64,000 bases of DNA from JADGHX01 sp035760965 (GCA_035760965.1 DASTRY010000051.1:105815-169814); one strand, 5' to 3'. Shown: positions 9,186 to 17,953, counted from the first letter of the stretch. Notes: a model not told the origin generated them from the letters alone. Translations and numbers: made by a program.

Positions 9186-9380
9186 GATGAGCTTCTTGTG
9201 AAGGCTCCCTTTGAGCCGCGCGGACAATAACACAGCGTGACCGGTGCTGTGTGCGGTCGCGCACAGACCTTCGATTCGCCGACCGGCGACACGCGTTCGC
9301 ACGACCGCAGCGCGTTTGGCCGTCCGCAGCGCACTTGGCGTACGGGTGCCGTGTTACGCGCGGTCGCGCAAACGCGATGA

Positions 9381-9566
9381 CTACGCGCGCTTACTCTCGG
9401 GCTTGCGCGGCGATTTGCTCTGCGGGCGCGGCGCATCGTTGGCGGCCGGCGCCTGCACCTGCTCGGTTTGCCGGCGTAATTCTTCTTCGCGCGCCCGCTC
9501 GGCCTCCTCGCGTTTGCGGGCGATCTCGGCATTCATCAGCTTCAACCATTCGGACAATTGGGGCAT
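9381..9566 (-). CDS. Small charged protein with LSEWLKLM motif
   Basis: A 61-aa cytosolic-looking protein. It opens with MPQLSEWLKLMNAEI, continues as a highly charged helix rich in Arg/Glu, and ends in a Pro/Lys/Arg-rich tail. Its ATG lies 9 nt after the aminopeptidase stop codon, so it is probably translated from the same mRNA. The LSEWxKLM motif recurs at the C-terminus of the 121-aa protein at 26956-27321, which supports both being real genes of one uncharacterised family. No signal peptide or membrane segment is visible. The function is unknown. Confidence 0.6.
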   Translation of the reverse strand: MPQLSEWLKLMNAEIARKREEAERAREEELRRQTEQVQAPAANDAPRPQSKSPRKPESKRA

Positions 9567-9575
9567 GGAGCTCGA

Positions 9576-11528
9576 TCAGCGCTGCGGCGTGACGATAGCG
9601 TCGATGGAAGTCTGCACGATCGGATGGTAGCCCGCGCGCGCTTTGGCGTAGATGGAGCGCGCGAGCGCGGCGCCGCCCGGCGCCTTCATCAGCTCTTCAT
9701 ACAGCGGGCGCACGAGCTTCCGGCGGCCGATGGTCGTGAGGTAATGCGTGAGCTGCGGGTACGCGGGGCTGTAGCCGTTGCGGATGGCGATGCGGAACCA
9801 GCTGTGCGCGATCTCCGCGTTGCCGGACTTCGAGAGCGCAAACGTCTGGTCGAGCTCGTCCAGCCGCGCGCGCGGCAGTTGCGCGGGCATGTTGTCGAGG
9901 AAGCGCAGCCACTCCTGCGTGCTCCACTCTTGCGCCTTCGCCTGCACCGTGTCGATGGGCATGGCGCCGGAGAGCCACAGCCCACGCACCCGATCGACCG
10001 GCGTGAACACGTCCTGCGAGGGCAGCACCGCGAACCCGGGCAGACCGGGCTCGTACACCCAGGCGTGAATCTCCTGATCCGAGACCGCGCCCGGCCGCTT
10101 CGCGAGCAGGTTCGCGTCCAGGTAATCGAGAAACTGCTCCGTATCGATGCTCTGGAACGCGAAGTGGTCGAAGTAGCCGCGCAGGAAAGCGTCGAACGTC
10201 TCGCGTCCAAAGCGGGCGGTCAGGAACTGCAGGAACAGCTTGCCTTTCTCGTACGCGACGTCGGTCGTGCCTTCGTCCGGATCGCGGCCGCGCAGGTCGA
10301 TCGCGAGGTGCTGGTCGCTCGCGCCGAGATCCGCCAGCTCCCGCTGCAGGGACTGCAGCCCGAGCACGTCTTCCATCTGCGCGCGGCGGGCGCCGTAGAG
10401 CGCTTCGACGATGCGGCGCTCGAGGTACACCGTGAATCCTTCGTTCAGCCAGAAGTCGCGCCAGGTGGCGTTCGTGACGAGATTGCCGGACCACGAGTGC
10501 GCCAGCTCGTGCACGATCACCGAGACGAGACTGCGGTCGCCGGCAATCACCGTCGGCGTGATGAACGAGAGGCGGGGGTTCTCCATGCCGCCGTAGGGCG
10601 CGGACGGCGGCAGGATCAGCAGGTCGTAACGGCCCCAGCGGTACGGGCCGTAGAGCTTCTCGCAGGTCTCCACCATCCGCTCGAGATCAGCGAACTCCTT
10701 TGCCGCCGCATCGAGCACGGACGGCTCGGCGTATACGCCCGTGCGCGGGCCGATGGCGCGGAAGGCGATGTCGCCGACGGCGAGCGCGATCAGGTAGGAC
10801 GGAATCGCCTCCTTCATCTCGAATCGGTACGCGATGCGCCCATTCGCATCGGGCTTCTTGTCGACCGCGCCGCGCGCGGCGGACATCAGCGCGCGCAGGC
10901 CCGCGGGCGTGTGGATCGTTGCGCTGTAGGTGACGCGGACCTGCGGCGAGTCCTGCAGGGGAATCCAGCTGCGCGCGTGAATGGCCTGCGACTGCGAGAA
11001 CAGATACGGATGCTGCTTGCCCGCCGTCTGCGCCGGCGTGAGCCATTGCAGGCCGGACGCCTGCGGCTGCGTTTCGTATTCGATGCGCACGCGAGCACCG
11101 GCCGGGTCGAGCGACGCGGGCATGTCGATCTGCAGCGGGCGGCCCAGGAACTCGCGCGGGGTCCCGAGCTCGTAGCGGAGCTTCGTGTGCGCCCCATCCT
11201 TCGCGAGCAGCGCGACGGAGCCGATGTCGAGATCGCGCGTATCGAGAACGAGCCGCCGTGCGCCGGCTCGCTCACGCGTGACCGTCAGGTCGGCGCGGCC
11301 CTTGAGGCGATGCGTGGCGAAGTCGACCGCGAGATCGAGATCGACGTGGCGCACGCGGAAGTCGCCGACGTCGGCGAAGGAGTGGTAATCGACGCCCGGC
11401 TTGATCGGCTGCTCGGCAGCGGCGCTGGCGCCAGCCTGCCCGGCGCCGTTGTCCGCAGCCGCGGCGGCAGGCAGGCCCGCCATCGCGGCGAGGCACGTCA
11501 GCGCCGCGAGTCCAATCCCGGGGCGCAA
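9576..11528 (-). CDS. Secreted M1 family metallo-aminopeptidase (LTA4-hydrolase-like)
   Basis: The 650-aa zinc aminopeptidase has an N-terminal signal peptide (about residues 1-25), so it acts in the periplasm or outside. The substrate N-terminus-binding motif GGMEN is at 313-317, and the zinc site is H340-E341-LA-H344 with third ligand E363 in NEGF. The C-terminal part (about 500-650) resembles the helical domain of leukotriene A4 hydrolase, which places it in that M1 subfamily. It is followed within 9 nt by the 61-aa LSEWLKLM protein and preceded closely by the L,D-transpeptidase gene (3 nt between stop and start), suggesting cotranscription. The expected role is trimming of peptides in the periplasm; an epoxide-hydrolase activity cannot be judged. 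Confidence 0.93.
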   Translation of the reverse strand: MRPGIGLAALTCLAAMAGLPAAAAADNGAGQAGASAAAEQPIKPGVDYHSFADVGDFRVRHVDLDLAVDFATHRLKGRADLTVTRERAGARRLVLDTRDLDIGSVALLAKDGAHTKLRYELGTPREFLGRPLQIDMPASLDPAGARVRIEYETQPQASGLQWLTPAQTAGKQHPYLFSQSQAIHARSWIPLQDSPQVRVTYSATIHTPAGLRALMSAARGAVDKKPDANGRIAYRFEMKEAIPSYLIALAVGDIAFRAIGPRTGVYAEPSVLDAAAKEFADLERMVETCEKLYGPYRWGRYDLLILPPSAPYGGMENPRLSFITPTVIAGDRSLVSVIVHELAHSWSGNLVTNATWRDFWLNEGFTVYLERRIVEALYGARRAQMEDVLGLQSLQRELADLGASDQHLAIDLRGRDPDEGTTDVAYEKGKLFLQFLTARFGRETFDAFLRGYFDHFAFQSIDTEQFLDYLDANLLAKRPGAVSDQEIHAWVYEPGLPGFAVLPSQDVFTPVDRVRGLWLSGAMPIDTVQAKAQEWSTQEWLRFLDNMPAQLPRARLDELDQTFALSKSGNAEIAHSWFRIAIRNGYSPAYPQLTHYLTTIGRRKLVRPLYEELMKAPGGAALARSIYAKARAGYHPIVQTSIDAIVTPQR

Positions 11529-11531
11529 GGT

Positions 11532-12791
11532 TCAGGTGCCGGTTTTAGCCGGCGCGGGCGGGGGCGGCGTGCTGTTCGCCGGCGCGGCGGCTGCGGCGCC
11601 GCTGCCTCCCACGGTAGTCGGCGCCTGCGGATCGCGGTCGGACAGCATCGAGCGGAACGTCTCCTCGTCGAGCGGCAGGTCCGTCTTCCCGTCCCAGGAC
11701 GCGCCGGGCGGCACGACGTTCTGCACGCGCGTGGCGCTCGCGATGAGCTGGTTCACATCGTCTCCGGCGCCGGTGATGGACACCGGAATGCCGCGCGGCT
11801 GACGCGCAGCCGCGGCGACGAGATCCCAGTTCATCTCTTCGTTCCGCTTCTTCAGCTGCTTCTGGATGTCCGCGCCGATCGCTTTCGACACGAGCTTCTT
11901 CTGCGCCTTCTTCCAGTCACGCGTGTCGTCTTCGAGCACATCGAACGCTTGCAGATAGAGCTGATCGTTGTGCCAGCCGAAGACGAACGGCTCGTTGATC
12001 ACCGTGACCTTCGTGCCGATCGGCACCATGTTGAACAGAATCTCGATGTCTTCCGGATACAGGCGGATGCAGCCGTGCGACGAGCGCAGGCCGACGCCCG
12101 CCGGCTTGTTAGTGCCGTGAATCATGTAGCTCGGCCAGCCGAGATAGAACGCGTAGCGGCCGAGCGGATTGTCGGGCCCCGGGCCGATCACGCGCTGCAG
12201 CTCCTCGCCGCGCTCCTCGCGATGCTCCTTGATGATCGACGGGGTCGGACGCCAGGTCGGGTCCTTCTGCCGTCGCACGATCTTGGTCGTCCCCTGCGGC
12301 GTGGCCCAGCCGACTCGGCCGATGCCGATCGGGAACGTGTACACGAGCTGCGGCTCGCCCTTCTTCGCCTTCGGATAGTAGAAGAGCCGCATCTGCGGCA
12401 CGTTGATGACGATGCCCTCGCGCGGCGCATTCGGCAGGATGAACTGCGAGGGAATGACGATCTCGCGGTCCGCGCCCGGCAGCCACGGATCGACACCGGG
12501 GTTCGCGCGCACGATCTCTTCGTAGCCCACGTTGAAGCGGCGGGCGATGTCCGACAGCGTGTCTTCCTTCGTGGTCCGGGTGACCTGGAGCACGCCGACG
12601 ATGTCCTGATCCGGCGTGATCTCGAATTTGTGCGTCGGGACGCCGAGCGGCAACTCCGGCTCGACCGGCGGCGGCGGCGGCTCGGGTTTCTTCTGCGCGG
12701 TCCAGGGACCGTTCAGCAGGGAACACGAGGCCAGCAGTGTGCCGACGAGGGCCGTGGCGGTGACGCGCGCGAGCAAGTGGGCGGACTTCAT
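11532..12791 (-). CDS. L,D-transpeptidase lipoprotein with LysM domain
   Basis: A 419-aa exported protein with a lipobox (LLASC, lipidated Cys23), a Pro-rich linker (residues 36-48), a LysM-like peptidoglycan-binding segment (about 70-115) and a YkuD catalytic domain (about 125-265). The catalytic motif is H225 followed by S238-H239-G240-C241, with Cys241 as nucleophile. Such enzymes make meso-DAP-meso-DAP crosslinks or attach proteins to peptidoglycan. A Gln/Lys-rich segment and a Pro/Ala-rich tail follow the catalytic domain. Its stop codon lies 3 nt before the M1 aminopeptidase start, so the two are likely cotranscribed. Which of the two transpeptidase activities applies cannot be told from sequence. 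Confidence 0.94.
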   Translation of the reverse strand: MKSAHLLARVTATALVGTLLASCSLLNGPWTAQKKPEPPPPPVEPELPLGVPTHKFEITPDQDIVGVLQVTRTTKEDTLSDIARRFNVGYEEIVRANPGVDPWLPGADREIVIPSQFILPNAPREGIVINVPQMRLFYYPKAKKGEPQLVYTFPIGIGRVGWATPQGTTKIVRRQKDPTWRPTPSIIKEHREERGEELQRVIGPGPDNPLGRYAFYLGWPSYMIHGTNKPAGVGLRSSHGCIRLYPEDIEILFNMVPIGTKVTVINEPFVFGWHNDQLYLQAFDVLEDDTRDWKKAQKKLVSKAIGADIQKQLKKRNEEMNWDLVAAAARQPRGIPVSITGAGDDVNQLIASATRVQNVVPPGASWDGKTDLPLDEETFRSMLSDRDPQAPTTVGGSGAAAAAPANSTPPPPAPAKTGT

Positions 12792-12851
12792 GGCGATCGA
12801 TTATGCACGAGCGTGGTCGTGGGGCCAGCGCGGAGGCCTGTAGCCATCCGG

Positions 12852-13349
12852 CTACAGGAGGACGGGCTGGTTGGGCAGCTCGTTCGTGCCCGCTGCTTGG
12901 CCGGGGAAATGGCGCTCGAGCAGCGTGCCGACCGCGCGGATGCCGGCGACCGAGCCGTGGCCGAAGCGGCCCGCGCGATAGTGCGCTTCGATCTCGCGGC
13001 ACACCTGTTCCCAGTCCGATTGCGGGACACGCGCCGCAATGCCGCGATCGGCGACGATCTCGACGTCGTGGTCGGCGAACAGAACGTAGATCAGCACGCC
13101 GTTGTTGTTCGCGGTGTCCCAGACGCCGAGGTGCCCGAAGAGCTGCAGCGCACGCGCGCGTGGCGACAGACCCCGCCACAGATCCTCCCCGTCGAGCGAC
13201 GCTTCGACGACGAAGCAAATCTCGCCGGAATGCCGCGACTCGACCTCCCGGATCGCCGCTTCGATGTCCGCGAGCACGGCCGGCGTGAAGTGCCGGCGCA
13301 CGCCCCAGCGCGTGCAGAAGAGATGTTTCAGGACCCTGGCGATGTTCAT
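12852..13349 (-). CDS. TPM-domain protein (third gene of the LemA/TPM set)
   Basis: A 165-aa protein with the TPM fold. The N-terminal region (MNIARVLKHLFCTRWGVRRHF) is followed by a TPM core containing SGEICFVVEASLDGEDLW, then WDTANNNGVLIYVLFADHDVEIVADRGI. No signal peptide or membrane segment is seen, unlike its larger neighbour. The ATG at 13347-13349 gives the usual family start. It lies about 126 nt downstream of the Gly-rich TPM gene and in the same orientation as lemA, an order common in proteobacteria. The TPM family has been linked to phosphatase activity and photosystem repair in plants; in bacteria the role of this set is unknown, possibly envelope maintenance. Confidence 0.82.
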   Translation of the reverse strand: MNIARVLKHLFCTRWGVRRHFTPAVLADIEAAIREVESRHSGEICFVVEASLDGEDLWRGLSPRARALQLFGHLGVWDTANNNGVLIYVLFADHDVEIVADRGIAARVPQSDWEQVCREIEAHYRAGRFGHGSVAGIRAVGTLLERHFPGQAAGTNELPNQPVLL

Positions 13350-13475
13350 GTCGCGAAGTCCGAGATCGTCGCGCACGTCGCGCGCACCTTGGTCGAGTGG
13401 ACGCGCGATTTTGCTCGCCCGGTGGGAGGCGCGACATCGCGCACGGCGCTGCGTCTCCCGCGATCGATCATGTGA

Positions 13476-14570
13476 TCACCAGCCGCCGGAGGCGCCGCCG
13501 CCGCCGGAGCGTCCGCCTCCGCCGCCGCCAAAACCGCCGCCACCGAAGCCTCCGCCGCCGAAACCTCCGCCGCCGAAGCCGCCTCCTCCGAATCCGCCCC
13601 AGCCGCCCCAACCGCCACCGCGATAACCGCCGCGGCGCGAGGGGCTGATCCAACCTCCACCGCCGCCTCCCGAGAGCAGCGTGAAGATAAACGCGATGCC
13701 GCCCGCGAATGCCGCGATGGGCAGCACATGGGTGAGCACGTACGCGAGCCCGCCCGTGATTCCGCCGGTGAGGAGCGCGCCGCCGCCGCGGCCGAACATG
13801 GCGCGGAACACGCTCGAGATCACGAACACGAGGAAGATGAGGAGCGGCAAGGAGTGCAGCGCGGGCGAGGTGGGCTGCCACTCCCGATCCTGCGCGGTCG
13901 GTGGCGGCAGCGGCTCGCCCTCGATGACGCGGATGGCGCGATCGACGCCCGCATCGATGCCGCCGTAGAAATCGCCCTGCCTGAAGAAGGGCGCGACGGT
14001 CTCGTCGATGATGCGCTTGGCGATCGCGTCCGGCAGGGCGCCCTCGAGGCCGTAGCCCACTTCGAAGCGCATCTTGCGATCGTTCTTCGCGATGACGAAC
14101 AGCACGCCGTCATCGACCCACTTGCCGTTCACTTTGCCGCGGCCGACCTTCCACTGATCGAACACGCGCGTCGCGTACTGCTCGATCGTCTCGGGCTGCG
14201 TCGTGGGCACGATGAGCACGGCGAGCTGCGAGCCCTTGCGCTGCTCGAGCGCCGCGAGCTTCTGCTCGAGCGCGCTGCGCTGCGCGCTATTGAGTGTGTT
14301 CGTGAGATCGACGACGCGAGCCGAGAACGGCGGCACGGGCTGCAGCCCAGTCTGCGCAAACACGGCGCTGCACAGCGCAAGCAGCAGCGCGACGAGCCAT
14401 GCTCGTTGCCACAGGAAAACGTTGCGTGTCCGCGCGGACAGATCTTGACGAGGTTCAGCTCGCCACGCGCGCGGTGACTGTGGGCTTCCCGGGCGCGCGG
14501 CCGTCGCGAGCTCGTTAGCGCAGCGTGAGGCGGTCGGCCGGTGCGAGATATCGAAAGAGCGCGCCTTCAT
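13476..14570 (-). CDS. TPM-domain membrane protein, YgcG type
   Basis: It contains a secretion signal (WQRAWLVALLLALCSAVFAQ), a TPM domain beginning VVDLTNTLNSAQRSALEQ, a C-terminal membrane segment (SLPLLIFLVFVISSVF plus a second hydrophobic stretch) and a Gly-rich tail ending GGGGASGGW, the standard YgcG architecture. The start is problematic: no ATG, GTG or TTG occurs in frame just before the signal peptide, and the nearest ATG (14568-14570) adds a roughly 50-residue non-hydrophobic leader. Either that leader is real, a rare start codon (CTG near 14416) is used, or the sequence has an error here. It lies 50 nt downstream of lemA, with which it is probably cotranscribed. Confidence 0.8.
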   Translation of the reverse strand: MKARSFDISHRPTASRCANELATAARPGSPQSPRAWRAEPRQDLSARTRNVFLWQRAWLVALLLALCSAVFAQTGLQPVPPFSARVVDLTNTLNSAQRSALEQKLAALEQRKGSQLAVLIVPTTQPETIEQYATRVFDQWKVGRGKVNGKWVDDGVLFVIAKNDRKMRFEVGYGLEGALPDAIAKRIIDETVAPFFRQGDFYGGIDAGVDRAIRVIEGEPLPPPTAQDREWQPTSPALHSLPLLIFLVFVISSVFRAMFGRGGGALLTGGITGGLAYVLTHVLPIAAFAGGIAFIFTLLSGGGGGGWISPSRRGGYRGGGWGGWGGFGGGGFGGGGFGGGGFGGGGFGGGGGGRSGGGGASGGW

Positions 14571-14619
14571 GGCACCGTCTGCCGCGGTGAACGCGTGATG
14601 TCGATTGCGAGCGCGCCGT

Positions 14620-15306
14620 CTACGGCCGTGCTGGCGGCGTCGCCGCCTCCGGGCCGTTCGGCTGCGGCGGGGTCGCGTTAGGGGGCGCCGCACCCTCGCG
14701 GGCCTGGCCGGCGACGCCATTGCCGAAGTCCACACGCGGTGCCGTGGCGATCTCGCTCTCGTTCGCCACCGTGAAGTTCGGCTTCACCTTGAAGTCGAAC
14801 AGCTTGGCGGTGAGATTGACGGGGAACTGGCGGACCGCGGTGTTGTACTCGCGAACCGCGTCGATGTAGCGGTTGCGCGCCACCGTGATGCGGTTCTCCG
14901 TGCCTTCGATCTGCGCCTGCAGATCGCGGAAGTTCTGATCCGACTTCAGGTTCGGGTACGCCTCGGCCACGGCGAACAGGCTCTTCAGCGCCTGCGTGAG
15001 CTGACCCTGCGCCTGCTCGAATTTCTGGAAGGCGGCGGGATCGTTCAGGACCTCGGGCGTGACCTGGATCGAGCTGGCCTTGGCGCGCGCCTCGGTGACG
15101 CCGATGAGCACCTGCTGCTCCTGGATGGCATAGCCCTTCACGGTGGCGACGAGGTTCGGAATGAGGTCCGCGCGGCGCTGGTACTGATTCACCACCTCGG
15201 ACCACGAGGCCTTCACGTTCTCATCGAGCTGCTGAAGCCTGTTGTAACCGCAGCCGGACAGCCCGGTCGTGACGAGGAGGAGCAGCGCAAGCAGCCAAGC
15301 ACGCAT
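14620..15306 (-). CDS. LemA family lipoprotein
   Basis: A 228-aa protein with lipobox LSGC (Cys19) followed by the LemA signature: YNRLQQLDENVKASWSEVVN, QRRADLIPNLVATVKG and RNRYIDAVREYNTAVRQFP. LemA proteins are helical and anchored at a membrane by their N-terminus. The tail after about residue 195 is Pro/Ala-rich. The start ATG at 15304-15306 has an AAGGGG ribosome binding site. It heads a three-gene minus-strand set with two TPM-domain proteins, an arrangement widely conserved though its function is unresolved. Confidence 0.92.
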   Translation of the reverse strand: MRAWLLALLLLVTTGLSGCGYNRLQQLDENVKASWSEVVNQYQRRADLIPNLVATVKGYAIQEQQVLIGVTEARAKASSIQVTPEVLNDPAAFQKFEQAQGQLTQALKSLFAVAEAYPNLKSDQNFRDLQAQIEGTENRITVARNRYIDAVREYNTAVRQFPVNLTAKLFDFKVKPNFTVANESEIATAPRVDFGNGVAGQAREGAAPPNATPPQPNGPEAATPPARP

Positions 15307-15400
15307 GACGTATCCCCTTCTGCCCGCTCTCGCGCAGGCTCGGCGACCCTATATGGGCCAAGCGGCGCAACGCTTCAAGTGTTCTGTAGCGCGCAAGAAA

Positions 15401-15427
15401 AAACCCCAGGCCTTTTGGGCCTGGGGT
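15401..15427 (-). terminator. Rho-independent terminator of the 68-aa hypothetical gene
   Basis: On the minus strand CCCCAGGCC, a short AAAA-containing loop and GGCCTGGGG form a 9-bp GC-rich stem immediately followed by TTTTTT. It lies about 45 nt after the stop of the gene at 15474-15680 and points in that direction. Confidence 0.85.
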
Positions 15428-15473
15428 AAGAACGCGGACTTTCGATGAAGGGAAGGAAGTCCGCTAGGGGATA

Positions 15474-15680
15474 TCAGTGCAACCGGGCCCAGTGGAGAAT
15501 CTTGATGTCCTCTGAGTCCAGATCGAAACTTTGCGCCAACAGCGCCTTCAGCTCGCGGGTGCCGCCGCCCTGCTCGAGCGGGCTGCGCAGCTCCACTACT
15601 CCGCTCCATTCGCTCGCGTCCGGCGTGGTCTTCGGTTTGGCGCCGGCAGTCAGGAAGTGCGTGTAGTACTTCGCGGCCAT
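15474..15680 (-). CDS. Hypothetical 68-aa protein
   Basis: A short soluble protein beginning MAAKYYTHFLTAGAKPK and ending IKILHWARLH, with the segment ELKALLAQSFDLDSEDIKIL. I do not recognise it. The ATG at 15678-15680 is preferred, although no good ribosome binding site precedes it; a longer frame back to 15788 would overlap the greB start and is unlikely. A strong rho-independent terminator 45 nt downstream, oriented with it, is the best evidence that the region is transcribed as a gene. It is divergent from greB with a 106-bp spacer that must carry both promoters. Confidence 0.65.
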   Translation of the reverse strand: MAAKYYTHFLTAGAKPKTTPDASEWSGVVELRSPLEQGGGTRELKALLAQSFDLDSEDIKILHWARLH

Positions 15681-15786
15681 GGGCAGAAAGAGTAGTAACC
15701 CGCGCGCGAGGTGACCGTGAAACGATCCACAAATCACCTTGGTTTTTGTAAAGACCTTTGCGACATAACGTAGTGAAGACAAGGAC

Positions 15787-16305
15787 ATGAGCCGATATCG
15801 AGAACCACAGCAACCTGGCTCTCAATACATCACGCCCGAGGGTGCGCGCCGCCTGCAGCGGGAGCTGGACGAGCTCTGGCGCGTCGAGCGGCCGCGGGTG
15901 ACGCAGGCCGTGAGCGAAGCGGCCGCGCAGGGCGATCGCTCGGAAAACGCGGAGTACACGTACGGCAAGCGCCGCCTGCGCGAGATCGATCGGCGCGTGC
16001 GCTTTCTGCGCAAGCGGCTCGACGGCATGGTGATCGTCGACAAGCCGCCCTCCGACACGAGTCGCGTGTTCTTCGGCGCCTGGGTGTCGCTCGAAAGCGA
16101 AGACGGCACCGTCACGCGTCACCGCATCGTGGGGCCGGACGAATTCGATGCCGCGCCGGGCTATATCAGCATGGATTCGCCGCTCGCCCGCGCGCTGATG
16201 AAGAAGGGCCTGGACGACGAGGTCACGGTCGAAGTGCCCGGCGGCCGGCGCAAGTTCGTCATCGTCGAGATCGAGTACGAGACGGCCACCGCGGAAGGGA
16301 GTTGA
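15787..16305 (+). CDS. greB: Transcription elongation factor GreB
   Basis: GreB binds the RNA polymerase secondary channel and stimulates transcript cleavage in backtracked complexes. The 172-aa protein has the N-terminal coiled-coil with the signature GDRSENAEYTYGKRRLREID and the basic continuation RRVRFLRKRLDGM. The acidic tip residues (D and E in GDRSENAEY) are present. The C-terminal FKBP-like domain contains RHRIVGPDEFD and ISMDSPLARALMKKGLDDEV. The longer C-terminus and the YTYGKRRLREID segment distinguish GreB from GreA. ATG 15787 is preceded by AAGGAC. It is divergent from the 68-aa hypothetical gene. Confidence 0.95.
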   Translation: MSRYREPQQPGSQYITPEGARRLQRELDELWRVERPRVTQAVSEAAAQGDRSENAEYTYGKRRLREIDRRVRFLRKRLDGMVIVDKPPSDTSRVFFGAWVSLESEDGTVTRHRIVGPDEFDAAPGYISMDSPLARALMKKGLDDEVTVEVPGGRRKFVIVEIEYETATAEGS

Positions 16306-16310
16306 CCGCC

Positions 16311-16332
16311 GGCGGCGGCTCGCGCCGCCGCC
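16311..16332 (+). terminator. GC-rich stem-loop after greB
   Basis: GGCGGCGGC-TCGC-GCCGCCGCC forms a perfect 9-bp stem with a TCGC tetraloop 6 nt after the greB stop. No U tract follows, so it may be a weak terminator or an RNA 3' stabiliser; it could also lie on the 3' side of the convergent homospermidine synthase transcript. Confidence 0.4.
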
Positions 16333-16389
16333 GATGGGCCTCGTGCCGGGGATACGCCGCGCTCGCCGCGGCGCGCCGAGCGCGATCGA

Positions 16390-17814
16390 TCAGAACACGA
16401 CCCTGACGTTCTTGAATTGCCAGGGGTCGCTCTTGTCGATGTCCTCGGGGAAGAGCCGCTCGCGCTCGTGCAGCGGCGTCCAGTCGGTGTACTGGCCGGT
16501 GATCGTGCCGAGATACGGCGAGGCGATCTCGAGGTTGCGGCGGAAATCCATCTCGTCCGGCTCGACGACGCCCTGGTTCGGGTTCTCCATCGCCCAGATC
16601 ATCCCCGACAGGCACGACACCGTGACCTGCAGGCCCGTCGCGTTGTGATACGGAATCAGCTTGCGCGTCTCTTCGATCGAGAGCTGCGAGCCGAACCAGT
16701 ACGCGTTCTTCTTGTGGCCGGCGAGCAGCACGCCCAGCTCGTCGACGCCGGTCGTGATCTCATCCATCAGGATGCGCTGGTGCTCCTGCAGAACGAAGTT
16801 GCGCCCCGCAAACTCGTGCATCGAGACCACCGCAGAGTCGCACGGGTGATACGCGTAGTGCACCGTCGGCCGGTACACGACCTGCGCTCCGTCCCGCACC
16901 GTGAAGTAGTCCGAGATCGAAATGGACTCGCCGTGCGTGATCAGGAAGCCGTGGAAGTGGCCGGCGAGCGGCGTCCACGTGCGCACCCGAGTCGCCGCGC
17001 CGGGCTGCATCAGATAGATCGCCGACATGCAGCCGAAGTCGTGCCGCTTGCCGTCGCGCGGGAAGTTGCGCTCGTGCGTGCCCCAGCCGAGCTCGGCCGG
17101 CTGTGCGCCCTCGCTGACGAAGCCGTCGACCGACCAGGTGTTCACGAACTCGCCGGGCTGCTTCGGCAGGTTCGACACCTGCGTGTCGCGTTCGGCAATG
17201 TGCACGACCTTGACCCCGAGGCGCCGCGCGAGGTCGCCCCAGTCGGCACGCGTCTTGGGATTGCCGGCGTCGACGCCCGTGTCGGCCGCGATGTTCAGGA
17301 GGCCCTGCTTCACGAAGTGCGACACGAGACCGGGGTTTGCGCCATGAGTGAGCACGGCCGTGGGCGCACGCGCGTTCCCGGGACGCAACGCCAGCGCTTC
17401 TTCGCGCAGCGCATAGTTGGTGCGCTTGGCGGCGGGCACCGTCGGGTCCGTGTAGCCGCCCGGCCAGGGCTCGATGCACGTGTCCAGGTACATCGCCCCC
17501 TTTTCCCAGCAGAACTTCACGAGCGCGATGCTCGAGACTTCCACGGACACGTTCAGCACGAAGTCGCCGCGCCCGACCAGCGGGTTCAGCACGCGCCGGT
17601 AGTTCTCGCGCGTGAGCGGCTCCTTGATGAACTTGATGCCGAATTTCTCCGCTTCCTCACGGCCGCGGTCGTCCGCCGTGACAATGGTGATGCGCTCCGG
17701 CGCGATGCCGATGTGCCGTAGCACGAGCGGGAGCGTGCCCTGCCCGATGCTGCCGAAGCCGATGAAGATGATGCGCCCGGGAAACTCGACGTAGACCTTG
17801 TGGTTGCTGCTCAT
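16390..17814 (-). CDS. hss: Homospermidine synthase
   Basis: This 474-aa NAD-dependent enzyme makes homospermidine from putrescine (two putrescines, or putrescine plus spermidine). It begins with a Rossmann nucleotide-binding segment (GRIIFIGFGSIGQG, about residues 13-26) typical of the saccharopine-dehydrogenase-like fold. Family blocks include YLDTCIEPWPGGY, LTHGANPGLVSHFVKQ and YHNATGLQVTVSCLSGMIWAMENP. The ATG at 17812-17814 gives the usual N-terminus. It is convergent with greB. Arginine decarboxylase, the entry to agmatine-derived putrescine, lies 2 kb away (19720-21699), consistent with a homospermidine-based polyamine pool. No agmatine deiminase or agmatinase is in the window. Confidence 0.93.
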   Translation of the reverse strand: MSSNHKVYVEFPGRIIFIGFGSIGQGTLPLVLRHIGIAPERITIVTADDRGREEAEKFGIKFIKEPLTRENYRRVLNPLVGRGDFVLNVSVEVSSIALVKFCWEKGAMYLDTCIEPWPGGYTDPTVPAAKRTNYALREEALALRPGNARAPTAVLTHGANPGLVSHFVKQGLLNIAADTGVDAGNPKTRADWGDLARRLGVKVVHIAERDTQVSNLPKQPGEFVNTWSVDGFVSEGAQPAELGWGTHERNFPRDGKRHDFGCMSAIYLMQPGAATRVRTWTPLAGHFHGFLITHGESISISDYFTVRDGAQVVYRPTVHYAYHPCDSAVVSMHEFAGRNFVLQEHQRILMDEITTGVDELGVLLAGHKKNAYWFGSQLSIEETRKLIPYHNATGLQVTVSCLSGMIWAMENPNQGVVEPDEMDFRRNLEIASPYLGTITGQYTDWTPLHERERLFPEDIDKSDPWQFKNVRVVF

Positions 17815-17883
17815 GATGCTCCGAACCGAGGAAAAAGCCGCGCGCAACACCGCCGCGGCCGAGCGGACAGGGTATCAGCAAAG

Positions 17884-17935
17884 TTCCGCTTTTTGTTGTG
17901 GGCCGCGCGCTCCGCTTTTGTTGCGAGCCGCGCAC
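17884..17935. repeat. Imperfect direct repeat upstream of homospermidine synthase
   Basis: Two adjacent copies of a roughly 25-bp unit, TTCCGCTTTTTGTTGTGGGC / TCCGCTTTTGTTGCGAGC, each followed by CGCGC, lie between the GST stop and the hss start. They may be a duplicated regulatory site or a simple local duplication. Confidence 0.5.
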
Positions 17936-17953
17936 TGCACCCGTTTGGCCCGC

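Noticed and set aside
7560..9566. A prophage or tail-like injection system
   Set aside because: Only one phage-like gene is present; no other structural, lysis, integrase or attachment elements were seen.
9558..13475. A 1305-aa open frame on the plus strand
   Set aside because: It is antisense to the aminopeptidase, transpeptidase and TPM genes. Its composition (Arg, His, Leu, Ala-rich, no domain) is that expected of a shadow in GC-rich DNA.
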